Of a stretch of DNA of 64,000 bases, positions 7,889 through 17,538 are shown piece by piece; within the stretch, counting starts at the first letter, position 1, and each line of letters starts with the position of its first letter. The DNA lies in NCBI RefSeq assembly GCF_009792295.1, contig NZ_CP039934.1:826501-890500 (forward strand), read 5' to 3'. Origin of the DNA: Myroides fluvii (GTDB taxonomy: Bacteria > Bacteroidota > Bacteroidia > Flavobacteriales > Flavobacteriaceae). The notes beneath the pieces were generated by a model, which had not been told where the DNA came from, did not search any database, and worked only from the letters and a program-made list of their open reading frames with translations. The position numbers and the translations under genes are program-made.

Positions 7889-8635
7889 TTAGTAATTTTC
7901 AGTACTACCCTTCCCCTCCACGATAACTTTTGCCGAAGAAGTTCCTAATCTTTTAACGCCTACAGCAATCATTTCGATAGCAGTCTCCCGATCGCGAATA
8001 CCTCCTGCAGCTTTTACAGGTAGTGGACCTGCATTTTCCAACATTAAAATCAAGGTTTCCATCGTTGCTCCGTTTGGTTTACCACCTTCTGTTTGATAAA
8101 AACCAGTGGAAGATTTCACAAACACCTTGTCGTAATCGGTTTCTTTGAAACTACGCATAACCACATTCTTGATCAAAGCTGTTAGTTTGATAATTTCAGC
8201 ATCTGTCAATGCTGCTACTTCAATGATCCACTTTACCACTTTTCCTTCCGCTAAACCAAACTTCGTACACGCGTAGACTTCATCTTTTACCTTGTCAACA
8301 ACGCCCTTTTGAAAGGCTTTATAGTCTACCACATAATCCAACTCATCTACTCCATCTTCAACAGCTTGTTTCGCTTCTTTTAGCTTCGCTTCTAATCCTC
8401 CATCTCCTTTTGGGAAATCGATAACGGTACCAATCAAAACTTTTGAGTTCATTTGATCGACTAACCCCCTCCCTGCTTTTACTTCTTCTGGACGAATCAT
8501 CGCCAATTTGAATCGCTCTTCAATAGCTTCTTGAATTAAAGCTGTCACAACTTTCTTATTTTCCACTTCAGACAAACCGGCTTGTTCTGCGGTTTTCAAA
8601 TAAGTAGAATCCATAAACTCTCTCAAATCTCTCAT
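7889..8635 (-). CDS. deoC: Deoxyribose-phosphate aldolase
   Basis: This enzyme splits 2-deoxyribose 5-phosphate into glyceraldehyde 3-phosphate and acetaldehyde in deoxynucleoside catabolism. The 248 residues form a TIM-barrel aldolase with the Schiff-base lysine strand KVFVKSSTGF and the phosphate-binding end VKAAGGIRDRETAI, both intact. DELDYVVDYKAF holds the conserved Asp. It stands alone between the vanZ terminator and ctaB, on the same strand as both; I see no dedicated terminator after it. Confidence 0.95.
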   Translation of the reverse strand: MRDLREFMDSTYLKTAEQAGLSEVENKKVVTALIQEAIEERFKLAMIRPEEVKAGRGLVDQMNSKVLIGTVIDFPKGDGGLEAKLKEAKQAVEDGVDELDYVVDYKAFQKGVVDKVKDEVYACTKFGLAEGKVVKWIIEVAALTDAEIIKLTALIKNVVMRSFKETDYDKVFVKSSTGFYQTEGGKPNGATMETLILMLENAGPLPVKAAGGIRDRETAIEMIAVGVKRLGTSSAKVIVEGKGSTENY

Positions 8636-8658
8636 TATTGTAAGTACTTTATATGAAT

Positions 8659-8682
8659 AAAAAAAGCCCCAAGATTGGGGCT
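8659..8682 (-). terminator. Rho-independent terminator after the VanZ-like gene
   Basis: The stem AGCCCC/GGGGCT (8665..8682) lies 3 bases beyond the stop codon of the VanZ-like gene. On the minus strand it is followed by seven T. It separates gcvH-vanZ from deoC. Confidence 0.82.
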
Positions 8683-8685
8683 CTA

Positions 8686-9069
8686 TTATTTTTTATGCGT
8701 TGTTATAAATAAACCTAATAAAACTCCAATTGCACTTCCTAGTGAATTGGCTATACAATCTGCCCATTCTGCACTTCGTGAATTGGTGAAAAAAAGTTGA
8801 ATCAACTCTACTCCTCCACCTAAGAACGTTGCAATAGTAAAGATAACTATTCCCGTTCTTATTTTTGCTTTTTTATCCTTGTTTTTTTTGTTTGAAAACA
8901 AAAACCAAATCAAAGAGAAAACAAAATAAAAAGTAAAATGTGCAATTTTGTCTTTATTCGGAATATTAAAGAAAGACGTTTTGGGTATGGAGGATGCTTC
9001 AGCCAGACATGCGTATAAAATAAAACACGTCCAGAACAGCCCCAATATAAAATATACCTTACGCGCCAA
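8686..9069 (-). CDS. VanZ-like family membrane protein
   Basis: This 127-residue protein has four hydrophobic segments and the VanZ-like signatures [20 protein letters not shown] and [20 protein letters not shown]. Proteins of this family are integral membrane proteins of unknown function in Bacteroidota; the name comes from the teicoplanin resistance protein VanZ and does not imply resistance here. Its start overlaps the end of gcvH by 11 bases, so translation is probably coupled, and a terminator follows its stop. Confidence 0.85.
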   Translation of the reverse strand: MARKVYFILGLFWTCFILYACLAEASSIPKTSFFNIPNKDKIAHFTFYFVFSLIWFLFSNKKNKDKKAKIRTGIVIFTIATFLGGGVELIQLFFTNSRSAEWADCIANSLGSAIGVLLGLFITTHKK

Positions 9070-9439
9070 TCAATTCTTTATATGCTGCATCTGACAACAA
9101 AGCATCCACTTCGCTTAAATCAGAAATTTTAATTTTGATCATCCATCCAGCACCGTAAGGATCTTGGTTTACCAATTCTGGTTCTGTTTCTAATCCTTCG
9201 TTGAATTCAATTACTTCACCTGATAAAGGCAAAAACAAATCTGAAACTGTTTTTACAGCTTCTACCGTACCAAATACTTCATCTTTATCTAAAGTTTGGT
9301 CTAAGGTTTCAACTTCAACATATACAATATCTCCTAACTCTCTTTGAGCGAAATCTGTAATACCTACTGTAGCGATATCACCTTCGATAGCTACCCACTC
9401 GTGGTCTTTTGTGTACTTTAAATTAGCTGGTAAATTCAT
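9059..9439 (-). CDS. gcvH: Glycine cleavage system H protein
   Basis: The lipoylated carrier of the glycine cleavage system shuttles the aminomethyl group between the P, T and L proteins. With the ATG at 9439 the product [15 protein letters not shown] has 126 residues, the family length. An in-frame TTG at 9460 would add seven residues but falls inside the predicted -7 box, so I reject it. The lipoyl attachment site [11 protein letters not shown] has its lysine at residue 63. The gene follows sprA by 58 bases but has its own promoter, and overlaps the VanZ-like gene by 11 bases. Confidence 0.96.
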   Translation of the reverse strand: MNLPANLKYTKDHEWVAIEGDIATVGITDFAQRELGDIVYVEVETLDQTLDKDEVFGTVEAVKTVSDLFLPLSGEVIEFNEGLETEPELVNQDPYGAGWMIKIKISDLSEVDALLSDAAYKELIGA

Positions 9440-9457
9440 TTTGTAATTATTTTTTAG

Positions 9458-9491
9458 CAAATGTATAATAAACTTATGTATTTCGAAACAA
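9458..9491 (-). promoter_or_regulatory. Putative promoter of gcvH (TTTG-N23-TACATTTG)
   Basis: The minus strand reads TACATTTG at 9465..9458, an exact TAnnTTTG match, with TTTG/TTG about 23 bases upstream at 9492..9489. The leader to the ATG at 9439 would be about twelve bases. The promoter lies in the gap behind sprA and separates gcvH transcription from the large upstream gene. Confidence 0.55.
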
Positions 9492-9497
9492 ATTCAA

Positions 9498-12400
9498 CTA
9501 ATTTCCAAAACTATATCGCATCGTCAATCCCGTGCGAATATTTGTAATTGGATACATGGTTGAAATAACAGCTTTAGAAAACGAATGATCATAAAAGAAT
9601 ATAGCGGTTAAATTCTTACTCAACATATAATCAGCTGTAATCAATAGTTTCCACATATCTTGACCTCCACCTACTTGGTTGTTATTGTAATCTAAATAGC
9701 GAACAATCGTTTCTCGTTTACTCAACGTCAAATCTACTTTAATATTGATGTCACTTTCAATACGTCCACCCATTCCATCATTGGCATACATCGAATTGAA
9801 TCCAACGTTTTTAATACGATACCCCAATCCAATCACGTAATCATTTCCGGTTGTTTCTGTCAAGAGATTATTGTCAAAACTCAACGCCAAAGTTCGATCT
9901 TTTCTAATTTCAGCTAAAATCTTAATTGCTGAATTTGTTTCTAAATCGAAGCGAACTAGCGGGTTAAACTGCTCGGTTAAGATAGCGTTATTCACGACAG
10001 TTTTTGCAGGATAATTACCATATTGATTTACTTCATCTGGCTTCTCATGGTATTCAAAATTTGAACTAAACGACCCCAAAGCATAGGTTGCTGTATAGCC
10101 ATGGTGAATAGAAAAACGTCTAAATTTACTCTTAATCCACGGAATGCGCATCAATCCTGTATAGCGAACATTCCAGTTTGGCAACGGTATATCTCTAAAC
10201 ATACTAGTAGAAACTTTCTCTGCCCCTTTTCCTGTATAAGCAGCCAAGAACGATGGCAACAATACTTCTTGACTTCCTTTGCTGTATCCGATTGGGAATC
10301 CTTCTTTGTCTAAATTAGCAGGATTACTGAGATCAATTCCTCTTGCCGTAGCCAAGCGATTCGCAACAATAATTCGATTCTCCTTCATGCGTTCAAAAGC
10401 CGCTGAATACTCCAAGGAATTACTCGAAAAAGCACTGCTCAACATGACAGTTGAAATACTAAAATTACCGTAATTATAGGGTGATTGGGATTGATACTCC
10501 TTATCAATCACTTGAAATTGTTCCGCGTAATTTTCCGACTTCATCCTTCTACCAGTCACATCAATAGTTAAATCTGGAATAGGATTTACACTAGCCGTAA
10601 AGTTTAGCGTTTTATTTGACACTTGCGTATACTCTTGGTTAAACTCAGGGAAGTTTGTCAAATAACCGCTGTTTGCCGCTTGATAACGCACATCCGCTTG
10701 ATCACCAAAAGCAAATCCCAACGTTGGCTTTGACGTCCCGAAGAAACCGACACTTGGCATAAATCCAGGCAAGACTGTTCCGCTATTTTCAGAATAATTG
10801 ATCTGAATCGTTTTCACAGAAGTCAACAAACCAATTGCAAAATCGGTTAATGCACCAGCTGTAGATCCACCTTCATTTTCTTTAGCCTGCACCACTTTTT
10901 GTCCTGGCACAATCGCTGCTTTCTTCGCAGGGGTTTTCTTCGCTGTATTGCGTTTTACTAAACCTACATAACGGTACAACGTTTCTAAACTGAAGGTTGT
11001 ATTCAATTGTTGGGTTCTCGAGTTTTGAATTGTATTCCCCAAATTATATTCCATTCCATCAAACTCAATGTGACTAAACGCATCCGAAGCACGTTGCCAA
11101 TTGTAGGTGCCTGTATAAGCATAAGAAGAACGAACAAAACCAAGGAAAGGTATTTTATTCAGTGGTAAATCGTAGTTTAACGTAAACTGTTGGGTAAATT
11201 GATTTGGTTCTCCAATATTGAAATAATCATCCCAAATGGTACTATTCTCAATTACATTGAATTGGCTATCATAATAATTTCGAACTATATTATTACTTCC
11301 TCCGACGTAGTTTAAACGCAGTGATTTGGTCAAATCAAAGTTAAATCCATAATTGTAGTTGAAATAATAATTGCGTCTATACAGCGGATCTAATCCGATT
11401 CCTTCCACATCAATCAAGCGGAATTGTTGCTTGTTGTATTGGCGCATGATATTACTGCTAAACATAATATTAGAAGGCATATAATTGAAGTTAAAATCCT
11501 TCAATATTTGCCAATATCTACCTTTCATAAATTCCATTTTTTTGAAAGGCTCTATAGGTTTTGCTTCAAAACTATACGCGTAATCCAAAGCAGATCTTGT
11601 TTGCTGATCAATCATGGATTCCACTTCAAAATCATGGTGAATTACTTCATTATACGAATGAGATAACGTAATATTTTCGATATCGTAAATTCTCTTTTTA
11701 CTCTCTGGATTTTTCTGTTTATTCACCCCGATAAAGTTAATACTTCGTCGTTTGGTGTAATCCGTGGCTCGTTTTTCAATTTCATCAGCCATAGCTGAAG
11801 AACCAGCAACAGACTTCATTGTTTTCAACTTGACATCTGGATTGGCCGGATCAAACTCAGGTGTAATAAACTCTTCACTAATAGCATAGTTAAACGGCAA
11901 GTTAATTCTCCAATTTTTAGGAAGCAATTGTCCTAGATTGACATTCGTAACGATGCTATAGGATTTAAAGTCTTCTTTACTTCTTTGATTGGGTCCTTGT
12001 TCTAATCCTCCAAATCCGATGGTGCGTTTTGTTCCTGTCGCAGAGATATTTGCAAAATCAGCTAAATTCGCATCCATACTCAAGGTGGCAGCCCAACCGC
12101 CTTTATTGTCCATGTCTGACATTCTCAACTCATCGAACCAGAACTCACCAGCTAGGTCTCCTGTTGCTCCGTATCGATCTAAATCATTTCGCAAACCAAT
12201 CATAATAACGCGAACGTTTCCGAAATTTGGATTTCCTTTAATTCCGTAGCGCAATTTATTTGCACGAGAAGATCCACCACTTAATTCTTCTTCTTCTTTA
12301 AAGAAAATATCCGTCAGGCGTTCTTGCTTTCCAACCTCATTCATAAAGAGGACCTTGAGCTTGGTTAAAAGCTCCAATTTAAGTTCTAATTCATTGGCTT

Positions 12401-15400
12401 CTGGCCAAATAAACTCTGGATTTGCTTCACCAAAATTGGTTACTTTTAATGGAATTTCTACCTGATAAAAGTTATCTGTAATATCCGTTCCCAAACGAAT
12501 AAAGGCAACCATTTCGTCATCGCGTAAACGCATCGTACTATTTTCTAATGCTTCAGCATGGATAAACATACGCAGCTTATTATAGCGTCGAAGATCGAGG
12601 TTAAAGTTTTTATACACTCCTCTAGAATCTCCAGGTGCTAATCCATCAGGTGCTTTTCCCGATTCAATCGGATACACTTTTAAGGAGAGTGATTGTTCGT
12701 TTTGCGCAACAACTGTGTTGTTTACATAATACTGTTCGCGCTTTACTCCAGGAGGAATTACATACGGAATTGGCTTTCTGTCGTAATTGTCTTGAACGCT
12801 CACTGAGGTAACATCAAATCCTGTATTGGGTCTTAATGGCAATGGATTATTATCTTTATCGTTTTGCAAACTTGCGTTGTACCTTCTCCAATCCGAACGC
12901 ACTAAATCCAAACTTCCAAAACGCAAGGTAATATCCGTTTCAAATCCCGTTAGATACATACGCATAAAACGCATGGAACGGAAGTCGTCAATCATTCCAA
13001 TTTTCTTTCCGTTTTCATCAATAGGCACTTTATATTGAACCCAACGCACAGGCGTTATCGATCCATCCGCCAATTGTACGGTTGTATTTCTAATATCCGT
13101 CACGTAGTTTTCACCTACTTCAGGATTGGCTTTAATTTTTACCGCATATTCAAAATACGCATCAATGGTATTCATGGTATTATCGCCATCAATATCTTCT
13201 GCATCAGGTTGGTTATTTCCTCCTCTTGTTCCAGAAGTTGGTGAATTTCCTTCTAATCCATTGTAATTTTTATAGCGCTCTAAGATACTTCCTTCTGCAT
13301 CGAGATAATGTACAAAATTATCGGCTGCAGGATCAGAAAACCCTGCAAAATCTGAAAACTTAATACGTTCTTCCTCATCACTTAACCCATCTAGACCTAC
13401 ATCTTGCAATCTTCTAGTCTCTGCATTTACATCAAAAGCATAGATTAACGATGGAGCTGCAGGCACTTTTCCCCAGATGGTTTCAATCGTTGCAACTGTA
13501 CTTCCAACTCCTGGCAATCCGTTTTCGTATTGTTTATATCCATCGCGCAAAATATCCTCCGAAATAAATCCGAAATTCAGACGGAGCTCTCCACTATTTC
13601 GCTCTGGAATCATATCATTTGCTCTACCAACATAAGGGTCCAATACCCAAAATTCCACGAATTCAATATTCGCTTGTTCAAAGTTAGTTGTCGCCAATCC
13701 ACGCATTACTCCTCCCCAATTCTTGCGAGGAGTTTTAGATTTTAACGATTGCAAAAAATCTGGATTAAAGTTATAAGGTCCACGTTCTTCCGGATAGAAA
13801 GACATATCCAAAGTCGTAACTACACGACTCTCCCCATAAGCAATATCTTTGGTAGCAAATAATTCTTCACTATAGATTCTTCTCGTTCGGTTTGAAGACA
13901 TATCCGTTTCTCCTACTCCATTTGGTTTTGCTCCAACATAAAAAGTAGGATCAATGGTATACCAAGCTAATTTTCCTCTGCGGAACCCATCTTCCAATGA
14001 GTGAGGTAAATTGTTTGGATCTTCATATGTGTTAGCGTCTTTTTTGAAAAATCCCACTGGTGTACTCGATAATTTCCAGGCTAAAGGAGATCGAATATCA
14101 ATACGCGATTGCGCTCCTTCGAAATCGTCAATATACACGGTTGCTTCACCGTTCATTTGATCATTTTTCGATGCCCCAGGCTGTAAATAAGCAAATTCTC
14201 CACGAACTGAAACACGCGATTCAACATCCGTATCTATATTAGGCAATTTATTTACTATGCGCGTTAAGAAAGGAACCTCGGTTGAATATTGCATATTGAA
14301 TCCCCAAATAGTATTGTTTACCGATTCTTGTCCGTACACAGATTTATGGGTCATCGGTTTTTCGGACAAACGCAAGAATGTACCTCCAATTTTAAAATCT
14401 TTATTGAATTGGTGATCGATATTTAATCCGAAAAAGCGCTTCGTCTGTTGGCCAAACATGGTGTTGTTTTCAACTGAAATATTAATTGGCGTATTCGAAG
14501 CAAGTAAAGCTTCATCCAAAATCATAACACGCCCTCCAGTATAGTCAACAGTATAATCCACACCTTCTGCCAAGACTCTTCCCCCAGCATTAACGATTAC
14601 AGATCCTGGCGCAATATTAAAAGCGCCTATGGGAATTCCCTGTCCACTCACACTCGAATACTTTCCTTTTAATTGAAACTTATTCTTGCTGCTTTGGTTT
14701 CGTATAGCCGATGATTTTGTATTTGAATACAACTCGCGGAATACATATTTCTTTTGGTTGACGTTATACGATGCAGAAACATCGTAGTCCTCGTCTATTT
14801 TATTTTTTAATTTATCAAATAAATGTGATCCAAATGGCTCTGCTGTAGTAAAGATAATTCGCCCATTCACTGCATCAATTGTAATACCATCGAACGTATT
14901 ATTATTGTATTGGTTTTGGTTGGAGTTATTTCCATATCCACCATAGGAATTATTCCCACCATATCCGCTATTATTATTATTTCCAAAACTACCCGTAGCC
15001 GGATCTAATCCATTGGTTGCGCTACCTTGTGCTAAATAATCAAAAAATCCATCCCCTCCATTTTGAGGATTGTTGGATGAATCCAAACGGTCTAAATGAA
15101 ACACCTTCAATAAAGGCGTGCGCTCAACTCCTTCTGGCAAGGGCAAATCACCCGCTTGACTGATATAATTCAATGGGCTTGGATCGGTATACAATAAGTT
15201 AAAGCGGAATTTATCTTGAGAGATATTCATTGCATTGGGAATCTGATAAATATTTTTCATCATCAAATTCCACACAGGCGCACTTGTCAGAGTCAAAGAA
15301 CTCTTCAACATTTTCACCACTAGAGCCTGCGCTAAAGGCACTTGAGCATCTGGATCTGTTTGTCCTGGAATATTTGTCTCTACATTTGAACTCCCCCCAT

Positions 15401-16862
15401 CTGTTCCAAATTCCCCCACTTGATACACCTTATCTCCAATGGTATACTGGAAAGCTACGGCAAGTACTTCGTCATTGGACAAGCGTTGTTGAAGAGAGAT
15501 ATACCCCAATTGAGGATGAAAAGTAAACTCATTCGGACTCAATTTTCTCGCACTTTCTAAACGGGCATAATCCAATCCCTCTTGAACATTATTTGTAAAT
15601 CCACTTCCGCCAATTCCCGGAGTTCGGATAGAGGTCGTCAAGTAGTTACTTCCTATTTTTCCAGGATCGTACTGGTTATTTTTATTATCCGTTGGAGCAT
15701 CCAGCGTTTTATTCAACACAAAAAGTGCAGGATCTACACGCGGAGAAAAAATCTTCTCGGATTTGACATTGCGCAAAAACCCCTCTCCTAGATCTTGAAT
15801 AGCCACGATATTTCTCAGGTTATTATTGGTTTGACTCACGCGATTATAGCGATTTGTCACCCAAACTTCCACCCGGGTAATACGCACCCTAGAATTGATA
15901 TAGGGATAATTCTTTAATGCTTCGTCGTATTTGCTTCTAAAATATTGAGACAAGAAGAAATGGCGATCTTCATCATAATCTAAGGCGTACAATTCGAATT
16001 CTTCCAACATACCTCCTCCTTCAGCATTCACAGAAGTTGTTTGTGATTTTTGTTCAGAAAAAATTCCTGTTATTGTCGTTTTACCAAATTTAAGTTCTGT
16101 CTTAACCCCAAATAAACTTTGTGCTCCACGAATTAGTGAACCACTAATAGGCATACTCACGTTACCTACTTCAACTTTTTGGACGATATCATCTTCATCT
16201 GGCGCATACTCCAACTTCATGATGTTTTGAAAATCAAAGCTTGCTTGTGTGTCGTAATTAGCATTGACTGCCAATCGCGTTCCGACCATCCCTTGCAATC
16301 CCATACTAATACGTTGATCAAAATCGAACGTAGTTGATTTTCTATTGCGGCTAGACATCAAGGGGTTTTCTTGTTTGGTATGGCGAATTCCCATATCAAA
16401 TTCAACGGATCCAGAAGGCCTTACGTCAATCTCATTGGATCCAAATATGCCGGAAAATAATTTAGAATTGACATAGTAACGCGGCAACATATCACGCTGA
16501 GCTGCTGGATCATCTAATGTTCCATTTACCGCATTGAATTTTTGAGCAAAATAACGACGCATTTCGGCACGCATCAAGATCTTTTCATATTCTTGACGTG
16601 ACAAAATAAGCGGTAGACTCAAGTTGAAATCACTTACTACTTTCGTGTAGTAATATTGATCCGTTAATGGATCATAACTATACGATTCCTTGATAATTTC
16701 AGGATCAGGCAATGCAATATTACCTAAATCATAAGCTGGCTGTGTAATCGAATCATTGGCTTGATTCAACGGGGTGTTTTGTGCAAGTCCACTCCAGGTG
16801 GTGCACAGCATAAAAAGCAAACACAAGGCCAACTTTCGGTGAAAAAAAAAGAAATCTCCCAA
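9498..16862 (-). CDS. sprA: Type IX secretion translocon protein SprA (Sov)
   Basis: SprA forms the giant outer-membrane beta-barrel through which the type IX system of Bacteroidota exports proteins, including gliding adhesins. The 2454 residues match the family length (about 2400 in Flavobacterium). A signal peptide (about residues 8-27) is followed by beta-rich sequence to the end; the last strand RTGLTMRYSFGN ends in an aromatic-poor but typical barrel terminus. Recognisable pieces are RGAQSLFGVKTELKFGKTTI, FWFDELRMSDMD and GEATVYIDDFEGAQSRIDIR. Residues 626-655 form an Asn/Gly/Tyr-rich low-complexity stretch. The gene begins 3 bases after ruvA, a neighbourhood I know from other Flavobacteriia. 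Other type IX core genes are not in the window apart from a PorT-like barrel at 51593. Confidence 0.97.
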   Translation of the reverse strand: MGDFFFFHRKLALCLLFMLCTTWSGLAQNTPLNQANDSITQPAYDLGNIALPDPEIIKESYSYDPLTDQYYYTKVVSDFNLSLPLILSRQEYEKILMRAEMRRYFAQKFNAVNGTLDDPAAQRDMLPRYYVNSKLFSGIFGSNEIDVRPSGSVEFDMGIRHTKQENPLMSSRNRKSTTFDFDQRISMGLQGMVGTRLAVNANYDTQASFDFQNIMKLEYAPDEDDIVQKVEVGNVSMPISGSLIRGAQSLFGVKTELKFGKTTITGIFSEQKSQTTSVNAEGGGMLEEFELYALDYDEDRHFFLSQYFRSKYDEALKNYPYINSRVRITRVEVWVTNRYNRVSQTNNNLRNIVAIQDLGEGFLRNVKSEKIFSPRVDPALFVLNKTLDAPTDNKNNQYDPGKIGSNYLTTSIRTPGIGGSGFTNNVQEGLDYARLESARKLSPNEFTFHPQLGYISLQQRLSNDEVLAVAFQYTIGDKVYQVGEFGTDGGSSNVETNIPGQTDPDAQVPLAQALVVKMLKSSLTLTSAPVWNLMMKNIYQIPNAMNISQDKFRFNLLYTDPSPLNYISQAGDLPLPEGVERTPLLKVFHLDRLDSSNNPQNGGDGFFDYLAQGSATNGLDPATGSFGNNNNSGYGGNNSYGGYGNNSNQNQYNNNTFDGITIDAVNGRIIFTTAEPFGSHLFDKLKNKIDEDYDVSASYNVNQKKYVFRELYSNTKSSAIRNQSSKNKFQLKGKYSSVSGQGIPIGAFNIAPGSVIVNAGGRVLAEGVDYTVDYTGGRVMILDEALLASNTPINISVENNTMFGQQTKRFFGLNIDHQFNKDFKIGGTFLRLSEKPMTHKSVYGQESVNNTIWGFNMQYSTEVPFLTRIVNKLPNIDTDVESRVSVRGEFAYLQPGASKNDQMNGEATVYIDDFEGAQSRIDIRSPLAWKLSSTPVGFFKKDANTYEDPNNLPHSLEDGFRRGKLAWYTIDPTFYVGAKPNGVGETDMSSNRTRRIYSEELFATKDIAYGESRVVTTLDMSFYPEERGPYNFNPDFLQSLKSKTPRKNWGGVMRGLATTNFEQANIEFVEFWVLDPYVGRANDMIPERNSGELRLNFGFISEDILRDGYKQYENGLPGVGSTVATIETIWGKVPAAPSLIYAFDVNAETRRLQDVGLDGLSDEEERIKFSDFAGFSDPAADNFVHYLDAEGSILERYKNYNGLEGNSPTSGTRGGNNQPDAEDIDGDNTMNTIDAYFEYAVKIKANPEVGENYVTDIRNTTVQLADGSITPVRWVQYKVPIDENGKKIGMIDDFRSMRFMRMYLTGFETDITLRFGSLDLVRSDWRRYNASLQNDKDNNPLPLRPNTGFDVTSVSVQDNYDRKPIPYVIPPGVKREQYYVNNTVVAQNEQSLSLKVYPIESGKAPDGLAPGDSRGVYKNFNLDLRRYNKLRMFIHAEALENSTMRLRDDEMVAFIRLGTDITDNFYQVEIPLKVTNFGEANPEFIWPEANELELKLELLTKLKVLFMNEVGKQERLTDIFFKEEEELSGGSSRANKLRYGIKGNPNFGNVRVIMIGLRNDLDRYGATGDLAGEFWFDELRMSDMDNKGGWAATLSMDANLADFANISATGTKRTIGFGGLEQGPNQRSKEDFKSYSIVTNVNLGQLLPKNWRINLPFNYAISEEFITPEFDPANPDVKLKTMKSVAGSSAMADEIEKRATDYTKRRSINFIGVNKQKNPESKKRIYDIENITLSHSYNEVIHHDFEVESMIDQQTRSALDYAYSFEAKPIEPFKKMEFMKGRYWQILKDFNFNYMPSNIMFSSNIMRQYNKQQFRLIDVEGIGLDPLYRRNYYFNYNYGFNFDLTKSLRLNYVGGSNNIVRNYYDSQFNVIENSTIWDDYFNIGEPNQFTQQFTLNYDLPLNKIPFLGFVRSSYAYTGTYNWQRASDAFSHIEFDGMEYNLGNTIQNSRTQQLNTTFSLETLYRYVGLVKRNTAKKTPAKKAAIVPGQKVVQAKENEGGSTAGALTDFAIGLLTSVKTIQINYSENSGTVLPGFMPSVGFFGTSKPTLGFAFGDQADVRYQAANSGYLTNFPEFNQEYTQVSNKTLNFTASVNPIPDLTIDVTGRRMKSENYAEQFQVIDKEYQSQSPYNYGNFSISTVMLSSAFSSNSLEYSAAFERMKENRIIVANRLATARGIDLSNPANLDKEGFPIGYSKGSQEVLLPSFLAAYTGKGAEKVSTSMFRDIPLPNWNVRYTGLMRIPWIKSKFRRFSIHHGYTATYALGSFSSNFEYHEKPDEVNQYGNYPAKTVVNNAILTEQFNPLVRFDLETNSAIKILAEIRKDRTLALSFDNNLLTETTGNDYVIGLGYRIKNVGFNSMYANDGMGGRIESDINIKVDLTLSKRETIVRYLDYNNNQVGGGQDMWKLLITADYMLSKNLTAIFFYDHSFSKAVISTMYPITNIRTGLTMRYSFGN

Positions 16863-16865
16863 GAC

Positions 16866-17447
16866 TTACAACTTTTTTAATGCTTGTTTAATAATATCTT
16901 CTACTGAGGCTTCTGGATTTGCTTTTAAAATTGCATCTACCACTTTTTCTGCTGTTTTACGTACAAAACCAAGTACCTCTAAAGCAGATAACGCTTCATC
17001 GGCATTTGTATTGTTAATGGTAGGTAAAACTTCATCTATATTGTAAAGTTTCAATACTTTTTCCTGTAAGTCTAAAATAATTCGTTGAGCCGTTTTAGCT
17101 CCAATCCCTTTAATTCGCTGAATGCTCTTTGCATCTGCATTGGCAATCATCTGCAATAATTCTTTGGGCGTTGTAGAAGATAAAATATTGCGAGCGGTGT
17201 TTCCACCCACTCCTGATACTGAAATCAAAAGCTTAAAAAGTTCACGCTCTACTTTATCGATAAATCCGAATAAGGTATGCGCATCGTCTTTGATTTGAAG
17301 AAACGTATATAGCTTTAGGTTTTCACTAGTACCAATAAGCGAATACGTATAAAGTGATATATTTATTTGATAACCTACACCGTGGCAATCCACAATTACT
17401 TCTGTAGGTGTTTTTTCAATTAATCTTCCTTGAATCTGCGCAATCAT
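16866..17447 (-). CDS. ruvA: Holliday junction DNA helicase subunit RuvA
   Basis: RuvA binds four-way DNA junctions and loads the RuvB motor for branch migration. The 193 residues have the OB-fold domain (1-65), the helix-hairpin-helix pair (LLISVSGVGGNTARNIL and IQRIKGIGAKTAQRIILDL, about 70-130) and the C-terminal RuvB-binding domain (ALSALEVLGFVRKTAEKVV, about 150-193). It is the first gene of a transcript that continues into sprA after 3 bases. RuvB is encoded separately at 20812. Confidence 0.97.
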   Translation of the reverse strand: MIAQIQGRLIEKTPTEVIVDCHGVGYQINISLYTYSLIGTSENLKLYTFLQIKDDAHTLFGFIDKVERELFKLLISVSGVGGNTARNILSSTTPKELLQMIANADAKSIQRIKGIGAKTAQRIILDLQEKVLKLYNIDEVLPTINNTNADEALSALEVLGFVRKTAEKVVDAILKANPEASVEDIIKQALKKL

Positions 17448-17463
17448 AGTCTCTAATTTTCAT

Positions 17464-17471
17464 CAAAAATA
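17464..17471 (-). promoter_or_regulatory. Putative -7 box (TATTTTTG) for ruvA-sprA
   Basis: TATTTTTG on the minus strand lies 17 bases before the ruvA ATG and fits TAnnTTTG. No TTG is seen at the expected -33 distance, so this is a weak call. Confidence 0.33.
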
Positions 17472-17538
17472 GTAAATAATTTTAACTATTTACTAACATA
17501 ATGAAGCACAGACCAAGGAAGAATTTTATTTTGGTTTT

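Noticed and set aside
8686..9069. VanZ-like gene as a glycopeptide resistance determinant
   Set aside because: The similarity is to the broad VanZ-like membrane family; no van gene cluster or ligase is present and Gram-negative envelopes exclude this role in general.
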